Shown here piece by piece: positions 37,818 to 50,740 of a stretch of 64,000 nucleotides of DNA. The notes beneath the pieces are model-generated. The model made no database searches. It saw nothing but the letters and a program-made list of their open reading frames with translations, and was not told where the DNA came from. How positions within the stretch are numbered: position 1 is the stretch's first letter; each line of letters starts with the position of its first letter. Source of the DNA: Euptelea pleiosperma. Taxonomy: Eukaryota > Streptophyta > Magnoliopsida > Ranunculales > Eupteleaceae. A program made the translations under genes and the position numbers. The stretch spans positions 1-64,000 of the forward strand of contig JASUTR010000160.1 of assembly GCA_035048495.1 (NCBI GenBank), read 5' to 3'.

Positions 37818-40293
37818 ACTATCACGAATCTTGTTCCAACACTTCAAATGTGTTGAAACAATAGTAATGAAAGAGTTCGAGTCCAATTACGAGGTCCGGT
37901 TGCGAAAAAGTCACAAGTTATAGGCTTCGGAATGTAACACGCAAACTGAGTCCAATTAAAGACATTGACGCACGGATGGAGCTAACTTGTTTCGACTGTC
38001 CCGAATCTTGTTCCAACACTTCAAATGTGTTGAAACAATAGTGATGAAGAGTTTGAGTCCAATTACGAGGTCCGGTTGCGAAAAAGTCACAAGTTATAGG
38101 CTTCGGAATGTAACACACAAACTGAGTCCAATTTGAGACGTTGACGCACGGATGGAGTTAACTTGTTTCGACTGTCCCAAATCTTGTTCCAACACTTAAA
38201 ATCTGTTCAAACAATAGTAATGGAAGAGTTTGAGTCCAATTACGAGGTCTGGTTGCGCAAAAGTCACAAGTTCTAGGCTTCGGAATGTAACACACAAACT
38301 GAGTCCAATTTGAGACGTTGACGCACGGATGGAGTTAACTTGTTTCGACTGTCCTAAATCTTGTTCCAACATTTAAAATCTTTTGAAACAATAGAAATGG
38401 AAGAGTTTGAGTCCAATTACGAGGTCTGGTTGCGCAAATGTCAAAAGTTATAGGCTTCGTAATGTAACACACAAACTGAGTCCAATTTGAGACGTTGACG
38501 CACGGATGGAGCTAACTTGTTTCGACTGTCCCAAATCTTGTTTCAACACTCAAAATCTGTTGAAACAATAGTAATGGAAGAGTTTGAGTCCAATTACGAG
38601 GTCTGGTTGCGCAAAAGTCACAAGTTATAGGCTTCGGAATGTAACACACAAACTGATTCCAATTTGAGACGTTGACGCACGGATGGAGTTAACTTGTTTC
38701 GACTGTCCCAAATCTTGTTCAACACTTAAAATCTGTTCAAACAATAGTAATGGAAGAGTTTGAGTCCAATTACGAGGTCTGGTTGCGCAAAAGTCACAAG
38801 TTATAGGCTTCGGAATGTAACACACAAACTGAGTCCAATTTGAGACGTTGACGCACGGATGGAGTTAACTTGTTTCGACTGTCCCAAATCTTGTTCCAAC
38901 ACTTAAAATCTGTTGAAACAATAGTAATGGAAGAGTTTGAGTCCAATTACGAGGTCTGGTTGCGCAAAAGTCACAAGTTATAGGCTTCGGAATGTAACAC
39001 ACAAACTGAGTCCAATTTGAGACGTTGACGCACGGATGGAGCTAACTTGTTTCGACTGTCCCGAATCTTGTTCCAACACTTAAAATCTGTTGAAACAATA
39101 GTAATGGAAGAGTTTGAGTCCAATTACGAGGTCTGGTTGCGCAAAAGTCACAAGTTATAGGCTTCGGAATGTAACACACAAACTGAGTCCAATTTGAGAC
39201 GTTGACGCACGGATGGAGTTAACTTGTTTCGACTGTCCCAAATCTTGTTCCAACACTTAAAATCTGTTGAAACAATAGTAATGGAAGAGTTTGAGTCCAA
39301 TTACGAGGTCTGGTTGCGCAAAAGTCACAAGTTATAGGCTTCGGAATGTAACACACAAACTGAGTCCAATTTGAGACGTTGACGCACGGATGGAGTTAAC
39401 TTGTTTCGACTGTCCCAAATCTTGTTCCAACACTTAAAATCTGTTCAAACAATAGTAATGGAAGAGTTTGAGTCCAATTACGAGGTCTGGTTGCGCAAAA
39501 GTCACAACTTATAGGCTTCGGAATGTAACACACAAACTGAGTCCAATTTGAGACGTTGACGCACGGATGGAGTTAACTTGTTTCGACTGTCCCAAATCTT
39601 GTTCCAACATTTAAAATCTTTTGAAACAATAGAAATGGAAGAGTTTGAGTCCAATTACGAGGTCTGGTTGCGCAAATGTCAAAAGTTATAGGCTTCGGAA
39701 TATAACACACAAACTGAGTCCAATTTGAGACGTTGACGCACAGATGGAGCTAACTTGTTTCGACTGTCCTAAATCTTGTTTCAACACTTAAAATCTGTTG
39801 AAACAATAGTAATGGAAGAGTTCGAGTCCAATTACGAGGTCCGGTTGCGAAAAAGTCACAAGTTATAGGCTTCGGAATGTAACACACAAACTGAGTCCAA
39901 TTTGAGACGTTGACGCACGGATGGAGCTAACTTGTTTCGACTGTCCCAAATCTTGTTCCGACATTTAAAATCTTTTGAAACAATAGAAATGGAAGAGTTT
40001 GAGTCCAATTACGAGGTCTGGTTGCGCAAATGTCAAAAGTTATAGGCTTCGGAATATAACACACAAACTGAGTCCAATTTGAGACGTTGACGCACAGATG
40101 GAGCTAACTTGTTTCGACTGTCCCAAATCTTGTTTCAACACTTAAAATCTGTTGAAACAATAGTAATGGAAGAGTTCGAGTCCAATTACGAGGTCCGGTT
40201 GCGAAAAAGTCACAAGTTATAGGCTTCGGAATGTAACACACAAACTAAGTCCAATTTGAGACGTTGACGCACGGATGGAGCTAACTTGTTTCG
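37818..40293 (+). repeat. Higher-order repeat unit, 14 monomers (last clear copy)
   Basis: 2476 bp, 14 x 177 minus 2; the two missing bases are the ATGAAGAG deletion near 38043 and the TGTTCAACAC deletion at 38720. One more marker at 40294 begins a unit that dissolves into family A and B monomers after about 40.7 kb. Confidence 0.8.
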
Positions 40294-43258
40294 ACTATCA
40301 CGAATCTTGTTCCAACACTTCAAATGTGTTGAAACAATAGTAATGAAAGAGTTCGAGTCCAATTACGAGGTCCGGTTGCGAAAAAGTCACAAGTTATAGG
40401 CTTCGGAATGTAACACGCAAACTGAGTCCAATTAAAGACATTGACGCACGGATGGAGCTAACTTGTTTCGACTGTCCCGAATCTTGTTCCAACACTTCAA
40501 ATGTGTTGAAACAATAGTGATGAAGAGTTTGAGTCCAATTACGAGGTCCGGTTGCGAAAAAGTCACAAGTTATAGGCTTCGGAATGTAACACACAAACTG
40601 AGTCCAATTTGAGACGTTGACGCACGGATGGAGTTAACTTGTTTCGACTGTCCCAAATCTTGTTCCAACACTTAAAATCTGTTCAAACAATAGTAATGGA
40701 AGAGTTTGAGTCCAATTACGAGGTCTGGTTGCGCAAAAGTCACAAGTTATAGGCTTCGGAATGTAACACACAAACTGAGTCCAATTTGAGACGTTGACGC
40801 ACGGATGGAGTTAACTTGTTTCGACTGTCCCAAATCTTGTTCCAACATTTAAAATCTTTTGAAACAATAGAAATGGAAGAGTTTGAGTCCAATTACGAGG
40901 TCTGGTTGCGCAAATGTCAAAAGTTATAGGCTTCGGAATGTAACACACAAACTGAGTCCAATTTGAGACGTTGACGCACGGATGGAGCTAACTTGTTTCG
41001 ACTGTCCCAAATCTTGTTTCCAACACTTAAAATCTGTTGAAACAATAGTAATGGAAGAGTTTGAGTCCAATTACGAGGTCTGGTTGCGCAAAAGTCACAA
41101 GTTATAGGCTTCGGAATGTAACACACAAACTGAGTCCAATTTGAGACGTTGACGCACGGATGGAGTTAACTTGTTTCGACTGTCCCAAATCTTGTTCCAA
41201 CACTTAAAATCTGTTCAAACAATAGTAATGGAAGAGTTTGAGTCCAATTACGAGGTCTGGTTGCGCAAAAGTCACAAGTTATAGGCTTCGGAATGTAACA
41301 CACAAACTGAGTCCAATTTGAGACGTTGACGCACGGATGGAGTTAACTTGTTTCGACTGTCCCAAATCTTGTTCCAACACTTAAAATCTGTTGAAACAAT
41401 AGTAATGGAAGAGTTTGAGTCCAATTACGAGGTCTGGTTGCGCAAAAGTCACAAGTTATAGGCTTCGGAATATAACACACAAACTGAGTCCAATTTGAGA
41501 CGTTGACGCACGGAAGGAGCTAACTTGTTTCGACTGTCACGAATCTTGTTCCAACACTTCAAATGTGTTGAAACAATAGTAATGGAAGAGTTTGAGTCCA
41601 ATTACGAGGTCCTGGTTGCGAAAAAGTCACAAGTTATAGGCTTCGGAATGTAACACACAAACTGAGTCCAATTTGAGACGTTGACGCACGGATGGAGTTA
41701 ACTTGTTTCGACTGTCCCAAATCTTGTTCCAACACTTTAAAATCTTTTGAAACAATAGAAATGGAAGAGTTTGAGTCCAATTACGAGGTCTGGTTGCGCA
41801 AAAGTCAAAAGTTATAGGCTTCGGAATGTAACACACAAACTGAGTCCAATTTGAGACGTTGACGCACGGATGGAGTTAACTTGTTTCGACTGTCCCAAAT
41901 CTTGTTCCAACACTTAAAATCTGTTCAAACAATAGTAATGGAAGAGTTTGAGTCCAATTACGAGGTCTGGTTGCGCAAAAGTCACAAGTTATAGGCTTCG
42001 GAATGTAACACACAAACTGAGTCCAATTTGAGACGTTGACGCACGGATGGAGTTAACTTGTTTCGACTGTCCCAAATCTTGTTCCAACATTTAAAATCTT
42101 TTGAAACAATAGAAATGGAAGAGTTTGAGTCCAATTACGAGGTCTGGTTGCGCAAATGTCAAAAGTTATAGGCTTCGGAATGTAACACACAAACTGAGTC
42201 CAATTTGAGACGTTGACGCACGGATGGAGCTAACTTGTTTCGACTGTCCCAAATCTTGTTCCAACAATTAAAATCTGTTGAAACAATAGTAATGGAAGAG
42301 TTTGAGTCCAATTACGAGGTCTGGTTGCGCAAAAGTCACAAGTTATAGGCTTCGGAATGTAACACACAAACTGAGTCCAATTTGAGACGTTGACGCACGG
42401 ATGGAGCTAACTTGTTTCGACTGTCCCAAATCTTGTTCCAACATTTAAAATCTTTTGAAACAATAGAAATGGAAGAGTTTGAGTCCAATTACGAGGTCTG
42501 GTTGCGCAAATGTCAAAAGTTATAGGCTTCGGAATGTAACACACAAACTGAGTCCAATTTGAGACGTTGACGCACGGATGGAGCTAACTTGTTTCGACTG
42601 TCCCAAATCTTGTTCCAACACTTAAAATCTGTTGAAACAATAGTAATGGAAGAGTTTGAGTCCAATTACGAGGTCTGGTTGCGCAAAAGTCACAAGTTAT
42701 AGGCTTCGGAATGTAACACACAAACTGAGTCCAATTTGAGACGTTGACGCACGGATGGAGCTAACTTGTTTCGACTGTCCCAAATCTTGTTCCAACACTT
42801 TAAAATCTTTTGAAACAATAGAAATGGAAGAGTTTGAGTCCAATTACGAGGTCTGGTTGCGCAAAAGTCACAAGTTATAGGCTTCGGAATGTAACACACA
42901 AACTGAGTCCAATTTGAGACGTTGACGCACGGATGGAGTTAACTTGTTTCGACTGTCCCAAATCTTGTTCCAACACTTAAAATCTGTTGAAACAATAGTA
43001 ATGGAAGAGTTTGAGTCCAATTACGAGGTCTGGTTGCGCAAAAGTCACAAGTTATAGGCTTCGGAATGTAACACACAAACTGAGTCCAATTTGAGACGTT
43101 GACGCACGGATGGAGTTAACTTGTTTCGACTGTCCCAAATCTTGTTCCAACACTTAAAATCTGTTGAAACAATAGTAATGGAAGAGTTTGAGTCCAATTA
43201 CGAGGTCTGGTTGCGCAAAAGTCACAAGTTATAGGCTTCGGAATGTAACACACAAACT

Positions 43259-43435
43259 GAGTCCAATTTGAGACGTTGACGCACGGATGGAGTTAACTTG
43301 TTTCGACTGTCCCAAATCTTGTTCCAACACTTAAAATCTGTTGAAACAATAGTAATGGAAGAGTTTGAGTCCAATTACGAGGTCTGGTTGCGCAAAAGTC
43401 ACAAGTTATAGGCTTCGGAATGTAACACACAAACT
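43259..43435 (+). repeat. Reference satellite monomer (family A)
   Basis: One complete 177 bp unit, chosen to start at GAGTCCAATTTGAG. It has 39 G, 33 C and 7 CpG by hand count, so CpG is near the expected 7.3. It contains two copies of GAGTCCAATT, spaced 69 and 108 bp around the tandem circle. Confidence 0.93.
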
Positions 43436-46400
43436 GAGTCCAATTTGAGACGTTGACGCACGGATGGAGTTAACTTGTTTCGACTGTCCCAAATCTTGTT
43501 CCAACACTTAAAATCTGTTGAAACAATAGAAATGGAAGAGTTTGAGTCCAATTACGAGGTCTGGTTGCGCAAAAGTCACAAGTTATAGGCTTCGGAATGT
43601 AACACACAAACTGAGTCCAATTTGAGACGTTGACGCACGGATGGAGTTAACTTGTTTCGACTGTCCCAAATCTTGTTCCAACACTTAAAATCTGTTGAAA
43701 CAATAGAAATGGAAGAGTTTGAGTCCAATTACGAGGTCTGGTTGCGCAAAAGTCAAAAGTTATAGGCTTCGGAATGTAACACACAAACTGAGTCCAATTT
43801 GAGACGTTGACGCACGGATGGAGTTAACTTGTTTCGACTGTCCCAAATCTTGTTCCAACACTTAAAATCTGTTGAAACAATAGTAATGGAAGAGTTTGAG
43901 TCCAATTACGAGGTCTGGTTGCGCAAAAGTCACAAGTTATAGGCTTCGGAATGTAACACACAAACTGAGTCCAATTTGAGACGTTGACGCACGGATGGAG
44001 TTAACTTGTTTCGACTGTCCCAAATCTTGTTCCAACACTTAAAATCTGTTGAAACAATAGTAATGGAAGAGTTTGAGTCCAATTACGAGGTCTGGTTGCG
44101 CAAAAGTCACAAGTTATAGGCTTCGGAATGTAACACACAAACTGAGTCCAATTTGAGACGTTGACGCACGGATGGAGCTAACTTGTTTCGACTGTCCCAA
44201 ATCTTGTTCCAACACTTAAAATCTGTTGAAACAATAGTAATGGAAGAGTTTGAGTCCAATTACGAGGTCTGGTTGCGCAAAAGTCACAAGTTATAGGCTT
44301 CGGAATGTAACACACAAACTGAGTCCAATTTGAGACGTTGACGCACGGATGGAGCTAACTTGTTTCGACTGTCCCAAATCTTGTTCCAACACTTAAAATC
44401 TGTTGAAACAATAGAAATGGAAGAGTTTGAGTCCAATTACGAGGTCTGGTTGCGCAAAAGTCACAAGTTATAGGCTTCGGAATGTAACACACAAACTGAG
44501 TCCAATTTGAGACGTTGACGCACGGATGGAGCTAACTTGTTTCGACTGTCCCAAATCTTGTTCCAACACTTAAAATCTGTTGAAACAATAGTAATGGAAG
44601 AGTTTGAGTCCAATTACGAGGTCTGGTTGCGCAAAAGTCACAAGTTATAGGCTTCGGAATGTAACACACAAACTGAGTCCAATTTGAGACGTTGACGCAC
44701 GGATGGAGTTAACTTGTTTCGACTGTCCCAAATCTTGTTCCAACACTTAAAATCTGTTGAAACAATAGTAATGGAAGAGTTTGAGTCCAATTACGAGGTC
44801 TGGTTGCGCAAAAGTCACAAGTTATAGGCTTCGGAATGTAACACACAAACTGAGTCCAATTTGAGACGTTGACGCACGGATGGAGTTAACTTGTTTCGAC
44901 TGTCCCAAATCTTGTTCCAACACTTAAAATCTGTTGAAACAATAGTAATGGAAGAGTTTGAGTCCAATTACGAGGTCTGGTTGCGCAAAAGTCACAAGTT
45001 ATAGGCTTCGGAATGTAACACACAAACTGAGTCCAATTTGAGACGTTGACGCACGGATGGAGTTAACTTGTTTCGACTGTCCCAAATCTTGTTCCAACAC
45101 TTAAAATCTGTTGAAACAATAGTAATGGAAGAGTTTGAGTCCAATTACGAGGTCTGGTTGCGCAAAAGTCACAAGTTATAGGCTTCGGAATGTAACACAC
45201 AAACTGAGTCCAATTTGAGACGTTGACGCACGGATGGAGTTAACTTGTTTCGACTGTCCCAAATCTTGTTCCAACACTTAAAATCTGTTGAAACAATAGT
45301 AATGGAAGAGTTTGAGTCCAATTACGAGGTCTGGTTGCGCAAAAGTCACAAGTTATAGGCTTCGGAATGTAACACACAAACTGAGTCCAATTTGAGACGT
45401 TGACGCACGGATGGAGTTAACTTGTTTCGACTGTCCCAAATCTTGTTCCAACATTTAAAATCTTTTGAAACAATAGAAATGGAAGAGTTTGAGTCCAATT
45501 ACGAGGTCTGGTTGCGCAAAAGTCAAAAGTTATAGGCTTCGGAATGTAACACACAAACTGAGTCCAATTTGAGACGTTGACGCACGGATGGAGTTAACTT
45601 GTTTCGACTGTCCCAAATCTTGTTCCAACACTTAAAATCTGTTGAAACAATAGTAATGGAAGAGTTTGAGTCCAATTACGAGGTCTGGTTGCGCAAAAGT
45701 CACAAGTTATAGGCTTCGGAATGTAACACACAAACTGAGTCCAATTTGAGACGTTGACGCACGGATGGAGTTAACTTGTTTCGACTGTCCCAAATCTTGT
45801 TCCAACACTTAAAATCTTTTGAAACAATAGAAATGGAAGAGTTTGAGTCCAATTACGAGGTCTGGTTGCGCAAAAGTCAAAAGTTATAGGCTTCGGAATG
45901 TAACACACAAACTGAGTCCAATTTGAGACGTTGACGCACGGATGGAGCTAACTTGTTTCGACTGTCCCAAATCTTGTTCCAACACTTAAAATCTGTTGAA
46001 ACAATAGTAATGGAAGAGTTTGAGTCCAATTACGAGGTCTGGTTGCGCAAAAGTCACAAGTTATAGGCTTCGGAATGTAACACACAAACTGAGTCCAATT
46101 TGAGACGTTGACGCACGGATGGAGCTAACTTGTTTCGACTGTCCCAAATCTTGTTCCAACACTTAAAATCTGTTGAAACAATAGTAATGGAAGAGTTTGA
46201 GTCCAATTACGAGGTCTGGTTGCGCAAAAGTCACAAGTTATAGGCTTCGGAATGTAACACACAAACTGAGTCCAATTTGAGACGTTGACGCACGGATGGA
46301 GCTAACTTGTTTCGACTGTCCCAAATCTTGTTCCAACACTTAAAATCTGTTGAAACAATAGTAATGGAAGAGTTTGAGTCCAATTACGAGGTCTGGTTGC

Positions 46401-46659
46401 GCAAAAGTCACAAGTTATAGGCTTCGGAATGTAACACACAAACTGAGTCCAATTTGAGACGTTGACGCACGGATGGAGTTAACTTGTTTCGACTGTCCCA
46501 AATCTTGTTCCAACATTTAAAATCTTTTGAAACAATAGAAATGGAAGAGTTTGAGTCCAATTACGAGGTCTGGTTGCGCAAATGTCAAAAGTTATAGGCT
46601 TCGGAATGTAACACACAAACTGAGTCCAATTTGAGACGTTGACGCACGGATGGAGTTAA

Positions 46660-49600
46660 CTTGTTTCGACTGTCCCAAATCTTGTTCCAACACTTAAAAT
46701 CTGTTGAAACAATAGTAATGGAAGAGTTTGAGTCCAATTACGAGGTCTGGTTGCGCAAAAGTCACAAGTTATAGGCTTCGGAATGTAACACACAAACTGA
46801 GTCCAATTTGAGACGTTGACGCACGGATGGAGTTAACTTGTTTCGACTGTCCCAAATCTTGTTCCAACACTTAAAATCTGTTGAAACAATAGTAATGGAA
46901 GAGTTTGAGTCCAATTACGAGGTCTGGTTGCGCAAAAGTCACAAGTTATAGGCTTCGGAATGTAACACACAAACTGAGTCCAATTTGAGACGTTGACGCA
47001 CGGATGGAGCTAACTTGTTTCGACTGTCCCAAATCTTGTTCCAACACTTAAAATCTGTTGAAACAATAGTAATGGAAGAGTTTGAGTCCAATTACGAGGT
47101 CTGGTTGCGCAAAAGTCACAAGTTATAGGCTTCGGAATGTAACACACAAACTGAGTCCAATTTGAGACGTTGACGCACGGATGGAGTTAACTTGTTTCGA
47201 CTGTCCCAAATCTTGTTCCAACACTTAAAATCTGTTGAAACAATAGTAATGGAAGAGTTTGAGTCCAATTACGAGGTCTGGTTGCGCAAAAGTCACAAGT
47301 TATAGGCTTCGGAATGTAACACACAAACTGAGTCCAATTTGAGACGTTGACGCACGGATGGAGTTAACTTGTTTCGACTGTCCCAAATCTTGTTCCAACA
47401 CTTAAAATCTGTTGAAACAATAGTAATGGAAGAGTTTGAGTCCAATTACGAGGTCTGGTTGCGCAAAAGTCACAAGTTATAGGCTTCGGAATGTAACACA
47501 CAAACTGAGTCCAATTTGAGACGTTGACGCACGGATGGAGTTAACTTGTTTCGACTGTCCCAAATCTTGTTCCAACACTTAAAATCTGTTGAAACAATAG
47601 TAATGGAAGAGTTTGAGTCCAATTACGAGGTCTGGTTGCGCAAAAGTCACAAGTTATAGGCTTCGGAATGTAACACACAAACTGAGTCCAATTTGAGACG
47701 TTGACGCACGGATGGAGTTAACTTGTTTCGACTGTCCCAAATCTTGTTCCAACACTTAAAATCTGTTGAAACAATAGTAATGGAAGAGTTTGAGTCCAAT
47801 TACGAGGTCTGGTTGCGCAAAAGTCACAAGTTATAGGCTTCGGAATGTAACACACAAACTGAGTCCAATTTGAGACGTTGACGCACGGATGGAGTTAACT
47901 TGTTTCGACTGTCCCAAATCTTGTTCCAACACTTAAAATCTGTTGAAACAATAGTAATGGAAGAGTTTGAGTCCAATTACGAGGTCTGGTTGCGCAAAAG
48001 TCACAAGTTATAGGCTTCGGAATGTAACACACAAACTGAGTCCAATTTGAGACGTTGACGCACGGATGGAGTTAACTTGTTTCGACTGTCCCAAATCTTG
48101 TTCCAACACTTAAAATCTGTTGAAACAATAGTAATGGAAGAGTTTGAGTCCAATTACGAGGTCTGGTTGCGCAAAAGTCACAAGTTATAGGCTTCGGAAT
48201 GTAACACACAAACTGAGTCCAATTTGAGACGTTGACGCACGGATGGAGTTAACTTGTTTCGACTGTCCCAAATCTTGTTCCAACACTTAAAATCTGTTGA
48301 AACAATAGTAATGGAAGAGTTTGAGTCCAATTACGAGGTCTGGTTGCGCAAAAGTCACAAGTTATAGGCTTCGGAATGTAACACACAAACTGAGTCCAAT
48401 TTGAGACGTTGACGCACGGATGGAGTTAACTTGTTTCGACTGTCCCAAATCTTGTTCCAACACTTAAAATCTGTTCAAACAATAGTAATGGAAGAGTTTG
48501 AGTCCAATTACGAGGTCTGGTTGCGCAAAAGTCACAAGTTATAGGCTTCGGAATGTAACACACAAACTGAGTCCAATTTGAGACGTTGACGCACGGATGG
48601 AGTTAACTTGTTTCGACTGTCCCAAATCTTGTTCCAACACTTAAAATCTGTTGAAACAATAGAAATGGAAGAGTTTGAGTCCAATTACGAGGTCTGGTTG
48701 CGCAAAAGTCACAAGTTATAGGCTTCGGAATGTAACACACAAACTGAGTCCAATTTGAGACGTTGACGCACGGATGGAGTTAACTTGTTTCGACTGTCCC
48801 AAATCTTGTTCCAACACTTAAAATCTGTTGAAACAATAGTAATGGAAGAGTTTGAGTCCAATTACGAGGTCTGGTTGCGCAAAAGTCACAAGTTATAGGC
48901 TTCGGAATGTAACACACAAACTGAGTCCAATTTGAGACGTTGACGCACGGATGGAGTTAACTTGTTTCGACTGTCCCAAATCTTGTTCCAACACTTAAAA
49001 TCTGTTGAAACAATAGTAATGGAAGAGTTTGAGTCCAATTACGAGGTCTGGTTGCGCAAAAGTCACAAGTTATAGGCTTCGGAATGTAACACACAAACTG
49101 AGTCCAATTTGAGACGTTGACGCACGGATGGAGTTAACTTGTTTCGACTGTCCCAAATCTTGTTCCAACACTTAAAATCTGTTGAAACAATAGTAATGGA
49201 AGAGTTTGAGTCCAATTACGAGGTCTGGTTGCGCAAAAGTCACAAGTTATAGGCTTCGGAATGTAACACACAAACTGAGTCCAATTTGAGACGTTGACGC
49301 ACGGATGGAGTTAACTTGTTTCGACTGTCCCAAATCTTGTTCCAACACTTAAAATCTGTTGAAACAATAGTAATGGAAGAGTTTGAGTCCAATTACGAGG
49401 TCTGGTTGCGCAAAAGTCACAAGTTATAGGCTTCGGAATGTAACACACAAACTGAGTCCAATTTGAGACGTTGACGCACGGATGGAGTTAACTTGTTTCG
49501 ACTGTCCCAAATCTTGTTCCAACACTTAAAATCTGTTGAAACAATAGTAATGGAAGAGTTTGAGTCCAATTACGAGGTCTGGTTGCGCAAAAGTCACAAG

Positions 49601-50740
49601 TTATAGGCTTCGGAATGTAACACACAAACTGAGTCCAATTTGAGACGTTGACGCACGGATGGAGTTAACTTGTTTCGACTGTCCCAAATCTTGTTCCAAC
49701 ACTTAAAATCTGTTGAAACAATAGTAATGGAAGAGTTTGAGTCCAATTACGAGGTCTGGTTGCGCAAAAGTCACAAGTTATAGGCTTCGGAATGTAACAC
49801 ACAAACTGAGTCCAATTTGAGACGTTGACGCACGGATGGAGCTAACTTGTTTCGACTGTCCCAAATCTTGTTCCAACACTTAAAATCTGTTGAAACAATA
49901 GTAATGGAAGAGTTTGAGTCCAATTACGAGGTCTGGTTGCGCAAAAGTCACAAGTTATAGGCTTCGGAATGTAACACACAAACTGAGTCCAATTTGAGAC
50001 GTTGACGCACGGATGGAGTTAACTTGTTTCGACTGTCCCAAATCTTGTTCCAACACTTAAAATCTGTTGAAACAATAGTAATGGAAGAGTTTGAGTCCAA
50101 TTACGAGGTCTGGTTGCGCAAAAGTCACAAGTTATAGGCTTCGGAATGTAACACACAAACTGAGTCCAATTTGAGACGTTGACGCACGGATGGAGTTAAC
50201 TTGTTTCGACTGTCCCAAATCTTGTTCCAACACTTAAAATCTGTTGAAACAATAGTAATGGAAGAGTTTGAGTCCAATTACGAGGTCTGGTTGCGCAAAA
50301 GTCACAAGTTATAGGCTTCGGAATGTAACACACAAACTGAGTCCAATTTGAGACGTTGACGCACGGATGGAGTTAACTTGTTTCGACTGTCCCAAATCTT
50401 GTTCCAACACTTAAAATCTGTTGAAACAATAGTAATGGAAGAGTTTGAGTCCAATTACGAGGTCTGGTTGCGCAAAAGTCACAAGTTATAGGCTTCGGAA
50501 TGTAACACACAAACTGAGTCCAATTTGAGACGTTGACGCACGGATGGAGTTAACTTGTTTCGACTGTCCCAAATCTTGTTCCAACACTTAAAATCTGTTG
50601 AAACAATAGTAATGGAAGAGTTTGAGTCCAATTACGAGGTCTGGTTGCGCAAAAGTCACAAGTTATAGGCTTCGGAATGTAACACACAAACTGAGTCCAA
50701 TTTGAGACGTTGACGCACGGATGGAGTTAACTTGTTTCGA
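46660..50740 (+). repeat. Near-invariant satellite core (about 23 monomers)
   Basis: Consecutive family A monomers. By eye only four departures were found: GCTAAC at about 47009 and 49851, CTGTTCAAAC at about 48471 and AGAAATGG at about 48660. A family B monomer closes it at about 50760. Confidence 0.85.

Larger units (their letters stand above)
25015..42550 (+). repeat. 177 bp satellite array, middle part with higher-order repeats
   Basis: About 99 monomers, many diverged (GGTCCGG, TTCGAGTCC, CACAGATGG, CCGACATTT, GTTCTAGG). The GACTATCACG marker lies at 25603, 28081, 31976, 34454, 36048, 37818 and 40294: intervals of 14, 22, 14, 9, 10 and 14 monomers, each within 2 bp. Long ordered series of private variants repeat at these intervals, so blocks and not single monomers were amplified. 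From about 40.7 kb families A and B take over. The boundary to the next part is gradual and its coordinate approximate. No gene is present. Confidence 0.95.

Noticed and set aside
43259..43435. CENP-B box in the monomer
   Set aside because: The nearest candidate, TTCGACTGTCCC, fails the consensus TTCGNNNNANNCGGG at the A and CGGG positions.
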